NCBI GenBank assembly: GCA_937983105.1
Contig: CALKAM010000163.1
Span: 1 to 64,000, forward strand
Direction of reading: 5' to 3'
Source: Planifilum sp021793745
GTDB lineage: Bacteria; Bacillota; Bacilli; Thermoactinomycetales; DSM-44946
Length of the DNA: 64,000 nt
Shown: in pieces, positions 25,326 through 34,311 of the stretch
Layout: each line of letters starts with the position of its first letter
How positions within the stretch are numbered: position 1 is the first letter of the stretch
Notes under the pieces: model-generated
Told to the model about the DNA's origin: nothing
Seen by the model: the letters and a program-made list of their open reading frames with translations, nothing else
Database searches by the model: none
Program-made: the position numbers and the translations under genes

Positions 25326-25374
25326 TTGACAGGGAGTCAAAAGCATTTGCAATTCACTTACAATTTATATTATA
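25326..25374 (+). promoter_or_regulatory. Probable promoter/operator of the gut/gat PTS operon
   Basis: TTGCAA (25347-25352) is followed by TATTAT (25368-25373, 15-bp spacer) in an AT-rich stretch just before gutM. Just upstream, TTGAC-AGGGA-GTCAA (25326-25340) is an inverted repeat that could bind the SorC-type regulator encoded at the operon's end. The spacing is suboptimal, so the call is tentative. Confidence 0.35.
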
Positions 25375-25402
25375 GGGAACATATGTAAAGGGAGGTGAGA
25401 TC

Positions 25403-25798
25403 ATGCAATCCTTCACCCTGTTTATGGCGGCTTTCGTCGGGCTGTGGCTTTTGCAGATCCTCTTCACGGTTTGGCAGGCGAAGCATTATCGTCGCCAGTT
25501 GCAGATGATGGGAAACCGGGAATCGGGATATTTGGGGGTGGGCGTCCATCGCCGGCGCCTGGGGCCGGGGGCGGTGGTCATTCTGGTCACCGACTCCGAG
25601 GGAAGGGTGACCGACGGCAAAATGATGGCGGGGATGACGGTTTGGGCCCGCTTCCGGAGGATTCCCGAACTGATGGGAAAGCGGCTGGAGGATTGCCGGG
25701 TGGAGGCGCCGACAACGGCGAAGCATTTCGCCCTCAATATGGCCATCGACAAGATCAACGAGGAGCGGGCCGGACAGATGATGAAGCAATGCGGCTGA
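25403..25798 (+). CDS. gutM: GutM-like glucitol operon activator
   Basis: Small protein of 131 residues with an N-terminal membrane helix (FTLFMAAFVGLWLLQILFTVW) and the GutM pattern ESGYLGVGVHRRRLGPGAVVILVTDSEGRVTDGKMMAGMTVWARF. GutM proteins help activate glucitol (srl/gut) operons in enterics and accompany glucitol PTS genes in Bacillota. The start is well supported by AAAGGGAGGTGAGATC. Being first in an operon that also encodes glucitol-type EII subunits supports the call. Confidence 0.8.
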   Translation: MQSFTLFMAAFVGLWLLQILFTVWQAKHYRRQLQMMGNRESGYLGVGVHRRRLGPGAVVILVTDSEGRVTDGKMMAGMTVWARFRRIPELMGKRLEDCRVEAPTTAKHFALNMAIDKINEERAGQMMKQCG

Positions 25799-25829
25799 AC
25801 TTCGGTGAATTCGGGGACGGTGCGTTTTC

Positions 25830-26309
25830 ATGGCAACTTTCATCAAAGAGCACATCGTGATCGTAGAACGGTGCCGGGGCCCGGAAGAGGCGATTCGCCT
25901 TTTGGGAGACCGGTTCCTCCGCACCGGAACCGTCGGGGAGGAATACATCGACCGGGTTTTGGCGCGGGAACGGGATCATCCGACGGGCTTGTCCCTGGAA
26001 GGCGGGATCAACGCGGCCATCCCTCACGCCGATCCGGTCGGCGTGTTTCGGAGCGGTGTGGCGCTGGGGGTCATCCGGCAGGGTGTCGGTTTTAAGGAGA
26101 TGGTGAGCGAAAGGGATGTGCGGGTCCAGTTGGTTTTTCTGCTGGCCGCCGATTCGAGTGCGGGACAGCTGGCGCTGTTGCAGCGGATCGTGGCGCTTTT
26201 GCAAAGCCGGGAGGTCCGGGAGCGGCTCCTTTTCTCGGAAAGGGAGGAGCAAATCCTTCGCATCCTGGCGAAAGGGGATCAACCGTTTCGGGGGGAAGAA
26301 CCATGGTGA
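25830..26309 (+). CDS. gatA: PTS EIIA, galactitol/fructose type
   Basis: Cytosolic EIIA of 159 residues of the PTS_EIIA_2 fold. The phospho-accepting histidine is in the conserved NAAIPHADP motif near residue 66, and VQLVFLLAADSSAGQLALLQRIVALLQ is typical of the C-terminal half. It overlaps the IIB gene by 7 bp. With the next two genes it makes a complete galactitol-type PTS inside an operon that also has glucitol-type subunits. Confidence 0.82.
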   Translation: MATFIKEHIVIVERCRGPEEAIRLLGDRFLRTGTVGEEYIDRVLARERDHPTGLSLEGGINAAIPHADPVGVFRSGVALGVIRQGVGFKEMVSERDVRVQLVFLLAADSSAGQLALLQRIVALLQSREVRERLLFSEREEQILRILAKGDQPFRGEEPW

Positions 26310-26599
26310 AAAAACGAGTGATCGTCATCTGCGGGACGGGGGTGGCCACCTCCACGCTGGTGCTCCATAAGGTGCGGGAGTTCCTTCGGGAGAAGGGGAT
26401 TGACGCACATGTCCAACAGGGGAAGATATCCGATCTTTTGACGAGCGGCGGTGATTTCGATCTGATTATCTCCACGACCGCCGTTCCGCCATCGGTGAAC
26501 CAGGAGAAAGTGGTCAACGCCGTTCCGATTTTGACGGGGGCCGGGAAAGAGAGGGTTTTTGAGGAGATTGAAGCCAAGCTGACAAATGAAGGTGAGTGA
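26303..26599 (+). CDS. gatB: PTS EIIB, galactitol type
   Basis: Small cytosolic EIIB of 98 residues. The phosphocysteine lies in the P-loop VIVICGTGVATSTLV (Cys near residue 10). It overlaps both neighbours, indicating tight coupling. It transfers phosphate from the GatA-like EIIA to the incoming sugar in the GatC-like channel. Confidence 0.85.
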   Translation: MVKKRVIVICGTGVATSTLVLHKVREFLREKGIDAHVQQGKISDLLTSGGDFDLIISTTAVPPSVNQEKVVNAVPILTGAGKERVFEEIEAKLTNEGE

Positions 26600-26601
26600 G
26601 G

Positions 26602-27951
26602 ATGGATGTGATCGCGGTTTTGTTGGATTTGGGCGCGTCGGTCGTCTTGCCCGTTTTCATTTTCCTCATCGGCCTGATCTTGAAGGTGAAACCGGGACAA
26701 GCCTTTCGCGCCGGTCTGACCGTCGGAATCGGATTTGTCGGAATTAACCTGGTGATCAATCTGCTGGTGGAAAGCCTGGGGCCGGCGGCGAAGGACATGG
26801 TGAAACAATGGGGGCTGGATTTGAACATCATCGATGTGGGCTGGCCGGCCACGTCGGCGATCGCCTTCGGATCGGCGGTGGGAGCGCTGGCGATCCCCAT
26901 CGGGCTGCTGGTCAACCTGGGCATGCTCCTGTTCGGATTGACGCGCACACTGAACATCGATATGTGGAACCTGTGGCATATCGCCTTTACCGGCGCCCTG
27001 GTCACCATCATGACCGACGATTTTGTGCTCGGTGTATTGACGGCGATCGTTCACGCCATCCTGTTGCTGGTCCTCGGCGACTTGTCCGCCAAGCACATTT
27101 CCGACTACTACGGTTATCAGAATATTACGTTTCCCCATGGCACGTCGGCACCCTATTACCTGATCGCTCTCCCTCTGGAGAAGCTGTTCAACCGCATCCC
27201 CGGCTTTCGCGATTGGAAGGCGGATCCGGAGACGATCCAGAAGCGGCTCGGGATCTTCGGAGAATCGACGGTTCTCGGCCTGATTCTGGGGATCTTGATC
27301 GGCTTCCTGGCGGGTTGGGAGGCCGCGGAGGTGTTGGGTCTCGGTGTGAAAACCGCTGCGGTGATGCTGCTGCTGCCGCGGATGGTCGCCCTGCTGATGG
27401 AGGGGCTGATTCCCATTTCGGAGGCCGCGGAACAGTTTGTCCGCAAGCGCTTCCCGGGGCGGGAGCTGTATATCGGTATGGACTCCGCCTTGGCCGTCGG
27501 ACATCCGGCGGCGATCGCCGCCTCCCTGATCATGGTTCCGATCGTGTTGGCGATGGCGGTGATCGTCCCCGGCAACCAGGTCCTTCCCTTCGGCGATCTG
27601 GCCACCATCCCCTTCATCGTCTGCATGATGGTGCCGATCTTCCGGGGCAATGTGATTCGCACGGTGATCGGGGCCACCGTTTCCCTGGCATTCGGGTTGC
27701 TGCTGGCCACCTCCATCGCGCCCCTGTTTACGACGGCGGCGAAGAACGCCGGCTTTGACATGCCGGCGGGGGCTGCGGCGGTTTCTTCCCTCGTCGATGG
27801 GGCTGTGCCCACCACGGCCATTTTCATCTTCGGGGCGAAGCTCGGCTACGCGGGGATCATCGGCATCGGCGCGCTCACCCTCGCCGCGGCGTACCTGCTG
27901 AACCGGAGGCGGTCGCTGGCTGAACCAAAGGGTCAGGCGATGGACGGCTGA
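26602..27951 (+). CDS. gatC: PTS EIIC, galactitol type
   Basis: Polytopic permease of 449 residues of the EIIC-GAT family. Family segments include GQAFRAGLTVGIGFVGINLVINLL near the N-terminus, GWPATSAIAFGSAVGALAIPIGLLVNL, and ADLSxK-like GDLSAKHISDYYGYQNITFPHGTSAPY. The C-terminus has AAAVSSLVDGAVPTTAIFIFGAKLG. ATG 26602 follows GAAGGTGAGTGAG. It should translocate a hexitol or pentitol. Confidence 0.87.
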   Translation: MDVIAVLLDLGASVVLPVFIFLIGLILKVKPGQAFRAGLTVGIGFVGINLVINLLVESLGPAAKDMVKQWGLDLNIIDVGWPATSAIAFGSAVGALAIPIGLLVNLGMLLFGLTRTLNIDMWNLWHIAFTGALVTIMTDDFVLGVLTAIVHAILLLVLGDLSAKHISDYYGYQNITFPHGTSAPYYLIALPLEKLFNRIPGFRDWKADPETIQKRLGIFGESTVLGLILGILIGFLAGWEAAEVLGLGVKTAAVMLLLPRMVALLMEGLIPISEAAEQFVRKRFPGRELYIGMDSALAVGHPAAIAASLIMVPIVLAMAVIVPGNQVLPFGDLATIPFIVCMMVPIFRGNVIRTVIGATVSLAFGLLLATSIAPLFTTAAKNAGFDMPAGAAAVSSLVDGAVPTTAIFIFGAKLGYAGIIGIGALTLAAAYLLNRRRSLAEPKGQAMDG

Positions 27952-27996
27952 TTCGCCGTTAGATCGCCATCTCTAGAATTCGGGAGGTGTTGAGCC

Positions 27997-28539
27997 GTGG
28001 ATATTCTGGTCCATGTGGCGGAAGGGTTTATCGGGATGTTTCAAAAGGGTGGGGAGACGTTTATCAACTTGGTCACGGGGATTATCCCCACCCTGATTTG
28101 CTTGATCACCGCGGTCAATGCGGTCATCAAGTTTGTCGGGGAGGAGCGGATCACCCGGTTCGCCCGGAAATGCACGGGCAACATCATCCTTCGCTATTCG
28201 GTCTTTCCCGTCCTGGCCATGTTTTTCTTGACCAACCCGATGGCGTACACCTTCGGCAAGTTTCTGCCGGAGCACCAAAAGCCCGCCTTTTACGACTCGG
28301 CGGTATCCTTTTGTCATCCCATCACCGGACTGTTTCCCCATGCCAATCCGGCGGAGTTGTTCGTCTACATGGGAATCGCAACGGGCATCACGCAATTGGG
28401 GCTGTCCTTGGGACCCCTGGCCATCCGGTACTTCTTGGTCGGCGTGATCGTCATCCTGATTCGCGGGATCGTGACGGAGACCATCACCCGGCGGATGATC
28501 AAGCGGTCGCAGATGCGAAGGGCCGGATCGGCTGCCTGA
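27997..28539 (+). CDS. srlA: PTS glucitol/sorbitol EIIC2 (SrlA/GutA type)
   Basis: Membrane subunit of 180 residues of the EIIC-GUT family. Typical features are an early amphipathic region (HVAEGFIGMFQKGGETFINLVTGIIP), then FLTNPMAYTFGKFLPEHQKPAFYDSAVSFCHPITGLFPHANPAELFVYMGIA, the strongly conserved EIIC2 block. The GTG start follows GGGAGGTG. It is the first of three glucitol-type genes placed directly behind the galactitol-type set. Confidence 0.87.
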   Translation: MDILVHVAEGFIGMFQKGGETFINLVTGIIPTLICLITAVNAVIKFVGEERITRFARKCTGNIILRYSVFPVLAMFFLTNPMAYTFGKFLPEHQKPAFYDSAVSFCHPITGLFPHANPAELFVYMGIATGITQLGLSLGPLAIRYFLVGVIVILIRGIVTETITRRMIKRSQMRRAGSAA

Positions 28540-28564
28540 TCCGTGGGGAAAAGGAGGTTGAAGC

Positions 28565-29595
28565 ATGACCACTTATCGACCGGTGCAAGTGTCGAAGGGA
28601 GCAGGGGGATGGGGTGGTCCGCTCGTGATCCGTCCCACGGAGAAGAAGCGGTTCGTCGTCTCCGTGACGGGCGGCGGAATCCATCCCGTCGCCGAGAGGA
28701 TCGCTTCGCTGACCGGAGCTCCGGCGGTGGACGGCTTTTCGAAAAAGGTGGAACCCGAGGAGATGGCCTGCGTCGTCATCGACTGCGGGGGAACCGCCCG
28801 GTGCGGGGTCTATCCGAAGTTGGGCGTGTTGACAGTAGATATCACCCCCGCTTCGCCGTCCGGTCCCCTGATGCAATATATCAAGGAAGCGAATTTCGTC
28901 TCCGGGGTGCGCCTGGAGAACATTCAACCGTTGGAGGCGGAGCCCCAACTCCTTCCGGATGAGGCGCCGGCAGGGGAAGTGCCGGACTCCACCGGTGAAA
29001 CCCCGGAGCCTTCAAACCCGGTGCCCCCGGTGGTTCGCCCCAACAAAGTCACTCGCTTGATTGAATTTATCGGTCGCGGGATGGGGAAGGTAGTCGGGAC
29101 CTTTTATCAGGCGGGACGGGAAACGATCGACCAGGTGCTTCGAAATATCCTGCCGTTCATGGCCTTTGTCAGCACCATTATCGGGATCATCCTGTATACG
29201 GGCATCGGGAACGTGATTGCGGAAGTGGTATCCCCCCTGGCCGGGACCCTCGTCGACCTCCTGCTGATCTCCGTCGTGGCCGCCCTGCCGTTCCTGTCGC
29301 CCCTTCTCGGTCCGGGAGCCGTTGTGGCGCAGGTGGTCGGGGTCCTCGTCGGTGTGGAGATCGGCCGAGGCAACATTCCGCCGCAAATGGCCCTCCCGGC
29401 TCTGTTTGCCATCAATCCGCAGGTGGGCTGTGATTTTGTTCCCGTCGGTTTGTTCCCGTCGGCCTCACGCTGGGGGAGGCGAAGCCGGAGACCATCGAAA
29501 TCGGCGTTCCCGCCGTTCTATTCTCCAGAATGGTGACGGGCCCCTTGGCGGTCTTGATCGCTTACCTGTTCAGCTTCGGGCTTTACGCCGATTAG
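28565..29595 (+). pseudogene. srlE: PTS glucitol/sorbitol EIIBC (SrlE), frameshifted by a 14-bp tandem duplication
   Basis: The EIIB part has the phosphocysteine motif DCGGTARCGVYPK, a linker, and the EIIC1 membrane domain with FMAFVSTIIGIILYTGIG and PFLSPLLGPGAVVAQVVGVLVG. The segment TTTGTTCCCGTCGG occurs twice in a row (29435-29448 and 29449-29462). As written, translation leaves frame after VGCDFVPVGL and stops at 29536 with an unrelated arginine-rich tail. Removing one copy restores the family ending (GLTLGEAKPETIEIGVPAVL, then the final hydrophobic helix) and a stop at 29593-29595. Everything else is intact, so the lesion is recent, reversible or a sequence error. Confidence 0.85.
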
Positions 29596-29715
29596 AAGCC
29601 GGGAAGGCTTCCGGTGTCTAGGGGTTGCCGGGTTGCAGCGCACATCCTTTTCCCGGGATCTGTCCTTCTCCACCCGGGGCCGGGGTGATCATCTCTGTTT
29701 GGGAGGAATGGCTGG

Positions 29716-30081
29716 ATGCGATGCTTGTTTTCCTCAACGATCGTTAAAATCGGGAGCATGGTCGATGACCTTATCCAGGAAAAGATGTTGGTGATATTTG
29801 ATGAAGATGCTCCCGAAGAGCTGCATGATCTGTCCCTACTCCACACCAAGTCCCCCCGGTTTGAACCGGTGCAGCGGGGCGATTACCTGGTGATCGGAGA
29901 TCAGTCCTTCCAAGTGACCAGTGTCGGCGGGAAAGTGAATGAGACCCTCCGGGAGATGGGGCACTGCACCATCAAGTTTGAAGGAAAGGACCGGTCCGAG
30001 CTGCCGGGGGTCCTCCAGGTGGCCGCCCTGGATCATCCCGCTTTGGAGCTCGATGCACCCTTGATGTTTGTCCGCAAATAA
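29716..30081 (+). CDS. srlB: PTS glucitol/sorbitol EIIA
   Basis: Cytosolic EIIA of 121 residues of the glucitol family. It opens with STIVKIGSMVDDLIQEKMLVIFDEDAPEELHD. Further on it has GDQSFQVTSVGGKVNETLREMGHCTIKFEG, in which the His of MGH is the expected phosphorylation site. It completes the glucitol-type EII set. The ATG follows GGGAGGAATGGCTGG, and it lies 120 bp behind the repaired srlE stop. Confidence 0.85.
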   Translation: MRCLFSSTIVKIGSMVDDLIQEKMLVIFDEDAPEELHDLSLLHTKSPRFEPVQRGDYLVIGDQSFQVTSVGGKVNETLREMGHCTIKFEGKDRSELPGVLQVAALDHPALELDAPLMFVRK

Positions 30082-30102
30082 CTTCACGGGGGTGGGGAGA
30101 AA

Positions 30103-31422
30103 TTGCTGGGTATCAAGCGGAGGCTGAAGGAATTGGAGAAGCAGGGAAACGCCATCCGGGTCGGGTTGATCGGCGCCGGACAGATGGGGCGCGGGTTGAT
30201 CTCCCAGGTTGGGAAAATCGCCGGAATGGAAGTGGTGATCACCGCCGATATCGTGCCGGAGGTGGCGGAGCTGGCCTATCGGAAGGCGGGCGCCTCCCCT
30301 TCCTCGATTCTGAAGACGGAAGATCCGGAAAAGGCGGACAGGTGGATTTCCTCCCGGGGGAAGGTGGTGACCCGGGATGCCCGGATGGTGGTGCATTTGG
30401 ATTCGGTCGATGTGGTGGTGGACGCCACCGGCATTCCGGAGGTGGGGGCGGAGATCGCATGGCATGCCATCCTGAATCGCAAGCACATCGTCCTGCTCAA
30501 CGTGGAAGCCGATGTCACCGTTGGCCCGGTGCTCAAGAAAATGGCCGATGTGGCCGGGGTGGTATATACGGGAACCGCCGGCGATGAACCCGGAGCGATT
30601 ATGGAGCTCTATGATTTTGCTTCGGTCCTCGGATTTGAAGTGGTCGCCTTGGGCAAGGGGAAAAACAATCCCCTGGATGTGTCCGCCACCCCCGACAGCG
30701 TGGCCGATGAGGCACGGAAGAAGGGTGTCAATCCCAAGATGCTCGCCTCCTTCCAGGACGGCACCAAGACCATGGTGGAGATGACCGCCGTATCCAATGC
30801 GACGGGGTTTTTGCCCGATGTTCCCGGAATGCACGGCCCCAAGGCATCCCTGGAACTCCTGCCCCGCCTGTATTCCCTGCGGGAGGAGGGAGGCATCCTT
30901 CACCGGAAGGGGGTCGTCGACTACGTGGACGGGGTGGCTCCGGGGGTGTTTGCGGTCATTACCACGGACCATCCCGCAGTCCACGACCAGATGAAGTATC
31001 TCAAGATGGGGGAAGGTCCCCATTACGTCCTCTACAGGCCCTATCATCTGACCAGTCTGGAGACGCCGATCTCCATCGCCCGGGCGTTTTTCGACCGGGA
31101 GCCGACCATCGCTCCCTGCTGCGGTTCGGTTTCTGAGACGGTTGCGGTGGCCAAAAAGGATTTGCAGGCCGGAGAGGCATTGGACGGGATCGGAGGATTT
31201 ACCGTTTACGGTCGAATCGTATCCGCCGAGGAGCAGAGAAGGGAAAGGGCGCTGCCCATCGGGCTGGTAGGTGCCAAGGTCCGAGTGAAACGCGGGGTCA
31301 AAAAGGGAGAAGTGTTGACCTATGACGATGTGGAGTGTGAGGAGCGGAACCGAATCTGGCTCCTCCGCGAAATCCTGGAAAAGGAAAATCAATCATCGGT
31401 TTTTCAAAGGGGATGCATATGA
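30103..31422 (+). CDS. NAD(P)-dependent homoserine-dehydrogenase-like oxidoreductase with SAF domain
   Basis: Protein of 439 residues of the COG4091 type. An N-terminal Rossmann domain (IRVGLIGAGQMGRGLISQV) is followed by a dehydrogenase-like catalytic region (VVVDATGIPEVGAEIAWHAILNRKHIVLLNVEADV, TGTAGDEPGAIMELYDFA). The C-terminus is SAF-like (VAKKDLQAGEALDGIGGFTVYGR, AKVRVKRGVKKGEVLTYDDV). Position after the PTS genes suggests it oxidises the phosphorylated polyol, or a later intermediate, replacing SrlD. This is inference. The TTG start follows GGTGGGGAGAAA. Confidence 0.7.
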   Translation: MLGIKRRLKELEKQGNAIRVGLIGAGQMGRGLISQVGKIAGMEVVITADIVPEVAELAYRKAGASPSSILKTEDPEKADRWISSRGKVVTRDARMVVHLDSVDVVVDATGIPEVGAEIAWHAILNRKHIVLLNVEADVTVGPVLKKMADVAGVVYTGTAGDEPGAIMELYDFASVLGFEVVALGKGKNNPLDVSATPDSVADEARKKGVNPKMLASFQDGTKTMVEMTAVSNATGFLPDVPGMHGPKASLELLPRLYSLREEGGILHRKGVVDYVDGVAPGVFAVITTDHPAVHDQMKYLKMGEGPHYVLYRPYHLTSLETPISIARAFFDREPTIAPCCGSVSETVAVAKKDLQAGEALDGIGGFTVYGRIVSAEEQRRERALPIGLVGAKVRVKRGVKKGEVLTYDDVECEERNRIWLLREILEKENQSSVFQRGCI

Positions 31423-31470
31423 GAAAGCGGGGTGACCTTTCCGGTTCCGGATGCGGAAGAAGGAATGCCT

Positions 31471-32436
31471 ATGGATCGGTGGAGTGATAAGCGGCAATTG
31501 GTCCGAATCGCCAAACTGTATTATTTCGAAGGTTTGACGCAATCGGAGATTGCGAACAAGGTGGGGATCTCCCGGCCGATCATTTCCAAAATGCTTCAGA
31601 GGGCCAGGGAGTGCGGGATCGTGGAGATCGTCATCAAGGACGATACCCTCCGCACCGTGGAATTGGAACAGGCGTTGGAGTCGGCCTTTCCGCTGAAGGA
31701 AGCGGTGGTAGTGCCCGTCGATGGGGGCGATGGAGAGATCAACAAGCGCGATGTGGGGAAGGCCGCCGGCCAGTTCGTGGTCCGTCACCTGAAAACGGTG
31801 AAAAGGTTGGGCATATCCTGGGGGACCACTTTGAACCATATGGTTCGGGAAATCCCCTTTGTCAATCATGAGAAGTTGAAAATTTTGCCCCTCGTAGGAG
31901 GCATCGGACGGAGCCATATCGAAATCCACTCGAATCAGCTGGCCTACGAATTATCCAAGAAGTTGAACTGTGACTGCGAATTCCTGTACGCCCCGGCAGT
32001 GGCCGAATCGGTCCGCTTAAAACAGGAGCTGATGAGCTCCGCGGAGATCCGCCACCTGCTCGAAGAAGCGAAACGGGTGGATTTGGCGGTGGTGGGGATC
32101 GGCAATCCCCTTCGTTCAACCATGGTGAAAATGGGGTATTTAAATAGTGAGGACCTGGATGATTTGCGGAGACACGGCGCAGCCGGGGATATCAATTCCC
32201 GCTTTATCGATGCCGAGGGGAAGGAGCTTTCCATTCCCCTGACGCAAAAGACGATCGGGATCGAACTGCCCCCTTTGCGCCGCATTCCCGTCGTTGTCGG
32301 CGTCGCTTCCGGAGTCGACAAAGCCCGGGCGATCTTGGCCGCCCTACGGGGACAATATATCAATGTGCTCGTGACCGACGAAGCCGCCGCGAAACACATC
32401 TTGAACCTTCATCGCAATCATTCCACGACTGGCTGA
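31471..32436 (+). CDS. SorC/DeoR-family transcriptional regulator
   Basis: Regulator of about 321 residues. An N-terminal helix-turn-helix (YYFEGLTQSEIANKVGISRPIISKMLQRARECGIV) is followed by the SorC sugar-phosphate-binding domain (LGISWGTTLNHMV, PLVGGIGRS, VVGIGNPL, DINSRFIDAEGKEL, VASGVDKARAILAALRG). ATG 31471 is chosen because GAAGG lies seven bases ahead; ATG 31465 would have almost no spacing. As the last transcription-related gene of the operon it most likely controls the gut/gat PTS genes in response to a phosphorylated polyol. Confidence 0.87.
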   Translation: MDRWSDKRQLVRIAKLYYFEGLTQSEIANKVGISRPIISKMLQRARECGIVEIVIKDDTLRTVELEQALESAFPLKEAVVVPVDGGDGEINKRDVGKAAGQFVVRHLKTVKRLGISWGTTLNHMVREIPFVNHEKLKILPLVGGIGRSHIEIHSNQLAYELSKKLNCDCEFLYAPAVAESVRLKQELMSSAEIRHLLEEAKRVDLAVVGIGNPLRSTMVKMGYLNSEDLDDLRRHGAAGDINSRFIDAEGKELSIPLTQKTIGIELPPLRRIPVVVGVASGVDKARAILAALRGQYINVLVTDEAAAKHILNLHRNHSTTG

Positions 32437-32450
32437 CGGGGGGTGAGAGG

Positions 32451-32798
32451 ATGGAATTTCAAGAGCTGCAGTCGGAACTGTACTGTATCAAGTGCGAGGC
32501 GAACGAAATGCACGTGCTAACCTATCTCAACCGGCGCCTTTACAAAGCGCGATGTGAAGGTTGCGGTCACGAGCTGTTCATTTCGCCCGATCCCCGTAAG
32601 GTGATCTACGACGAGTTCCTCCAGCGGATTGTGACGAAGCCGGAGCGGATTTCCCGGGAATTGAGGGAAAATCCCCGCCGGTTTGTCACTTTGCCCTACC
32701 GGGTGATCAGCAAACCTTATCGGATGTACAAGGAAATGCAGGGGCTTCGCCGATTCATCTCCCAGGGCTCCCATCGAAACGGCTCGAAGATCAGTTGA
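32451..32798 (+). CDS. Small zinc-ribbon protein of unknown function
   Basis: Protein of 115 residues whose N-terminal half has two cysteine pairs, CIKC near residue 12 and CEGC near residue 35, spaced as in a zinc ribbon. A basic C-terminal half follows (ERISRELRENPRRFVTLPYRVISKPYRMYKEMQGLRRF). It lies 14 bp behind the SorC gene with a GGGGGGTGAGAGG ribosome binding site and ends at a terminator, so it is probably co-transcribed. I do not recognise a function. Confidence 0.65.
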   Translation: MEFQELQSELYCIKCEANEMHVLTYLNRRLYKARCEGCGHELFISPDPRKVIYDEFLQRIVTKPERISRELRENPRRFVTLPYRVISKPYRMYKEMQGLRRFISQGSHRNGSKIS

Positions 32799-32819
32799 TG
32801 CACCTCCGGTTGATGCATG

Positions 32820-32844
32820 AGGCACCAGACAGGGTGCCTTTTTT
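32820..32844 (+). terminator. Rho-independent terminator of the PTS operon
   Basis: AGGCACC (32820-32826) pairs with GGTGCCT (32833-32839) and is followed by TTTTT. Confidence 0.8.
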
Positions 32845-32967
32845 CGTTTGGCGGGCGCAGTGCGCCGGAAAGGGGGACGGCGGTTTGCGGAATGCTCCGG
32901 GGTATATTTGCGTTCCGTTCCGTCAAGGATCGATAAGGAACTACACCTTCATCCGAGAGGGAAGCGA

Positions 32968-34311
32968 ATGGGACGACAGAACCGACAAGAAGAATTGGCC
33001 AGAGGATGAAACCATCGTCATATCCAATTGATTGCCATCGGAGGGGCCATTGGAGTCGGCCTTTTTCTGGGTTCGGCCCAGGCGATCCAATTGGCGGGGC
33101 CCGCACTCCTGCTCGCCTATGTCATCGGCGGGATGATCATGTTTTTTTTGATGAGGGCGTTGGGCGAACTGGCGCTGTATCAACCCGTCGCGGGATCGTT
33201 CAGCACCTATGCCAGTGAGTTTATCGCTCCCTGGGTCGGCTTTGTGACCGGATGGAATTATTGGATCGTTTGGGTGGTCACGGGAATGGCGGAAATCACT
33301 GCTGTGGGCGTGTATTTCCGCTACTGGTTCCCGGAGGTGCCCCAATGGATTCCCGCTTTGTTGGCCCTTTTGGGCGTCTACATCATCAATCTCATCGCCG
33401 TGAGGCTGTTTGGCGAGTTCGAGTTCTGGTTTGCCATGATCAAAGTGGTGACCATCGTTGCGCTGATTGTCATCGGATTGGTCATCCTGTTTACCGGATG
33501 GGGAAATGGAGGTAAAATCGTCGGTTTTTCCAACCTGTGGGTGAACGGGGGATTGATGCCCAACGGGATTTTGGGGATCTTGTTATCGCTGCAAATGGTG
33601 ATGTTCAGTTTTTTGGGGATGGAACTGATCGGGGTGACCGCCGGTGAAGCGAAGGATCCCGCAATCACGCTGCCCAAAGCGATCAACGCCACGATTTGGC
33701 GAATACTCATTTTCTACATCGGTGCGTTGGCGGTGATCCTGTCCCTGTATCCGTGGAACACCATGGACGGAAACACCAGTCCCTTCGTGTTGACCTTCGC
33801 CAAAGTGGGGATCCCGGCGGCTGCGGGGATTATCAACTTTGTGGTGTTGACGGCCGCCTTGTCCTCCTGTAACAGCGGCGTTTTCAGTACCGGACGGATG
33901 CTTTACACCCTGGCGGGAAAAGGCCATGCGCCCCAAGCCCTCTCCCGCTTAAGTTCCCGCAAAGTGCCCGCCCGGGGGATCACCTTATCCGCCCTGGTGA
34001 TGCTGATCGGAGTGTTGCTCAACTACGTGATTCCCGAAAAAGCGTTTATCTACATTACAAGCGTGGCCACTTTTGGCGCTTTGTGGACCTGGAGCATCAT
34101 CGTCTATGCCCACTTGAAATTTCGGCAAAAAATGGGTGTCCAAGTCGAATTCAAGATGCCCGGATATCCCTATACGAACTGGGTTACCCTCCTTTTTCTG
34201 GCGATGGTTGCCGTTCTCTTGGGCTTCAACAGTGAGACGCAGATCGCGTTGATCGTCGGGCCGATCTGGATTCTCATCCTGATTGTCAGCTATCAGTTTG
34301 TGAAGCGGTAG
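32968..34311 (+). pseudogene. CycA/AapA-like amino acid permease with a TGA nonsense codon at codon 14
   Basis: Amino-acid/polyamine/organocation permease resembling CycA (D-serine/D-alanine/glycine). ATG 32968 behind AGAGGGAAG begins MGRQNRQEELARG, then TGA (33007-33009), then NHRHIQLIAIGGAIGVGLFLGSA. This matches the family 'LaRGLxNRHIQLIAIGGAIG' with the leucine codon replaced by the stop and no gap. The rest (33010-34311) is fully open with about twelve membrane helices and intact motifs (FGEFEFWFAMIKVV, NFVVLTAALSSCNSGVFSTGRMLY). Expression would need readthrough or internal initiation at a TTG near 33025, which would still keep the first helix. Otherwise it is a fresh pseudogene or a base-call error. 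Confidence 0.75.
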
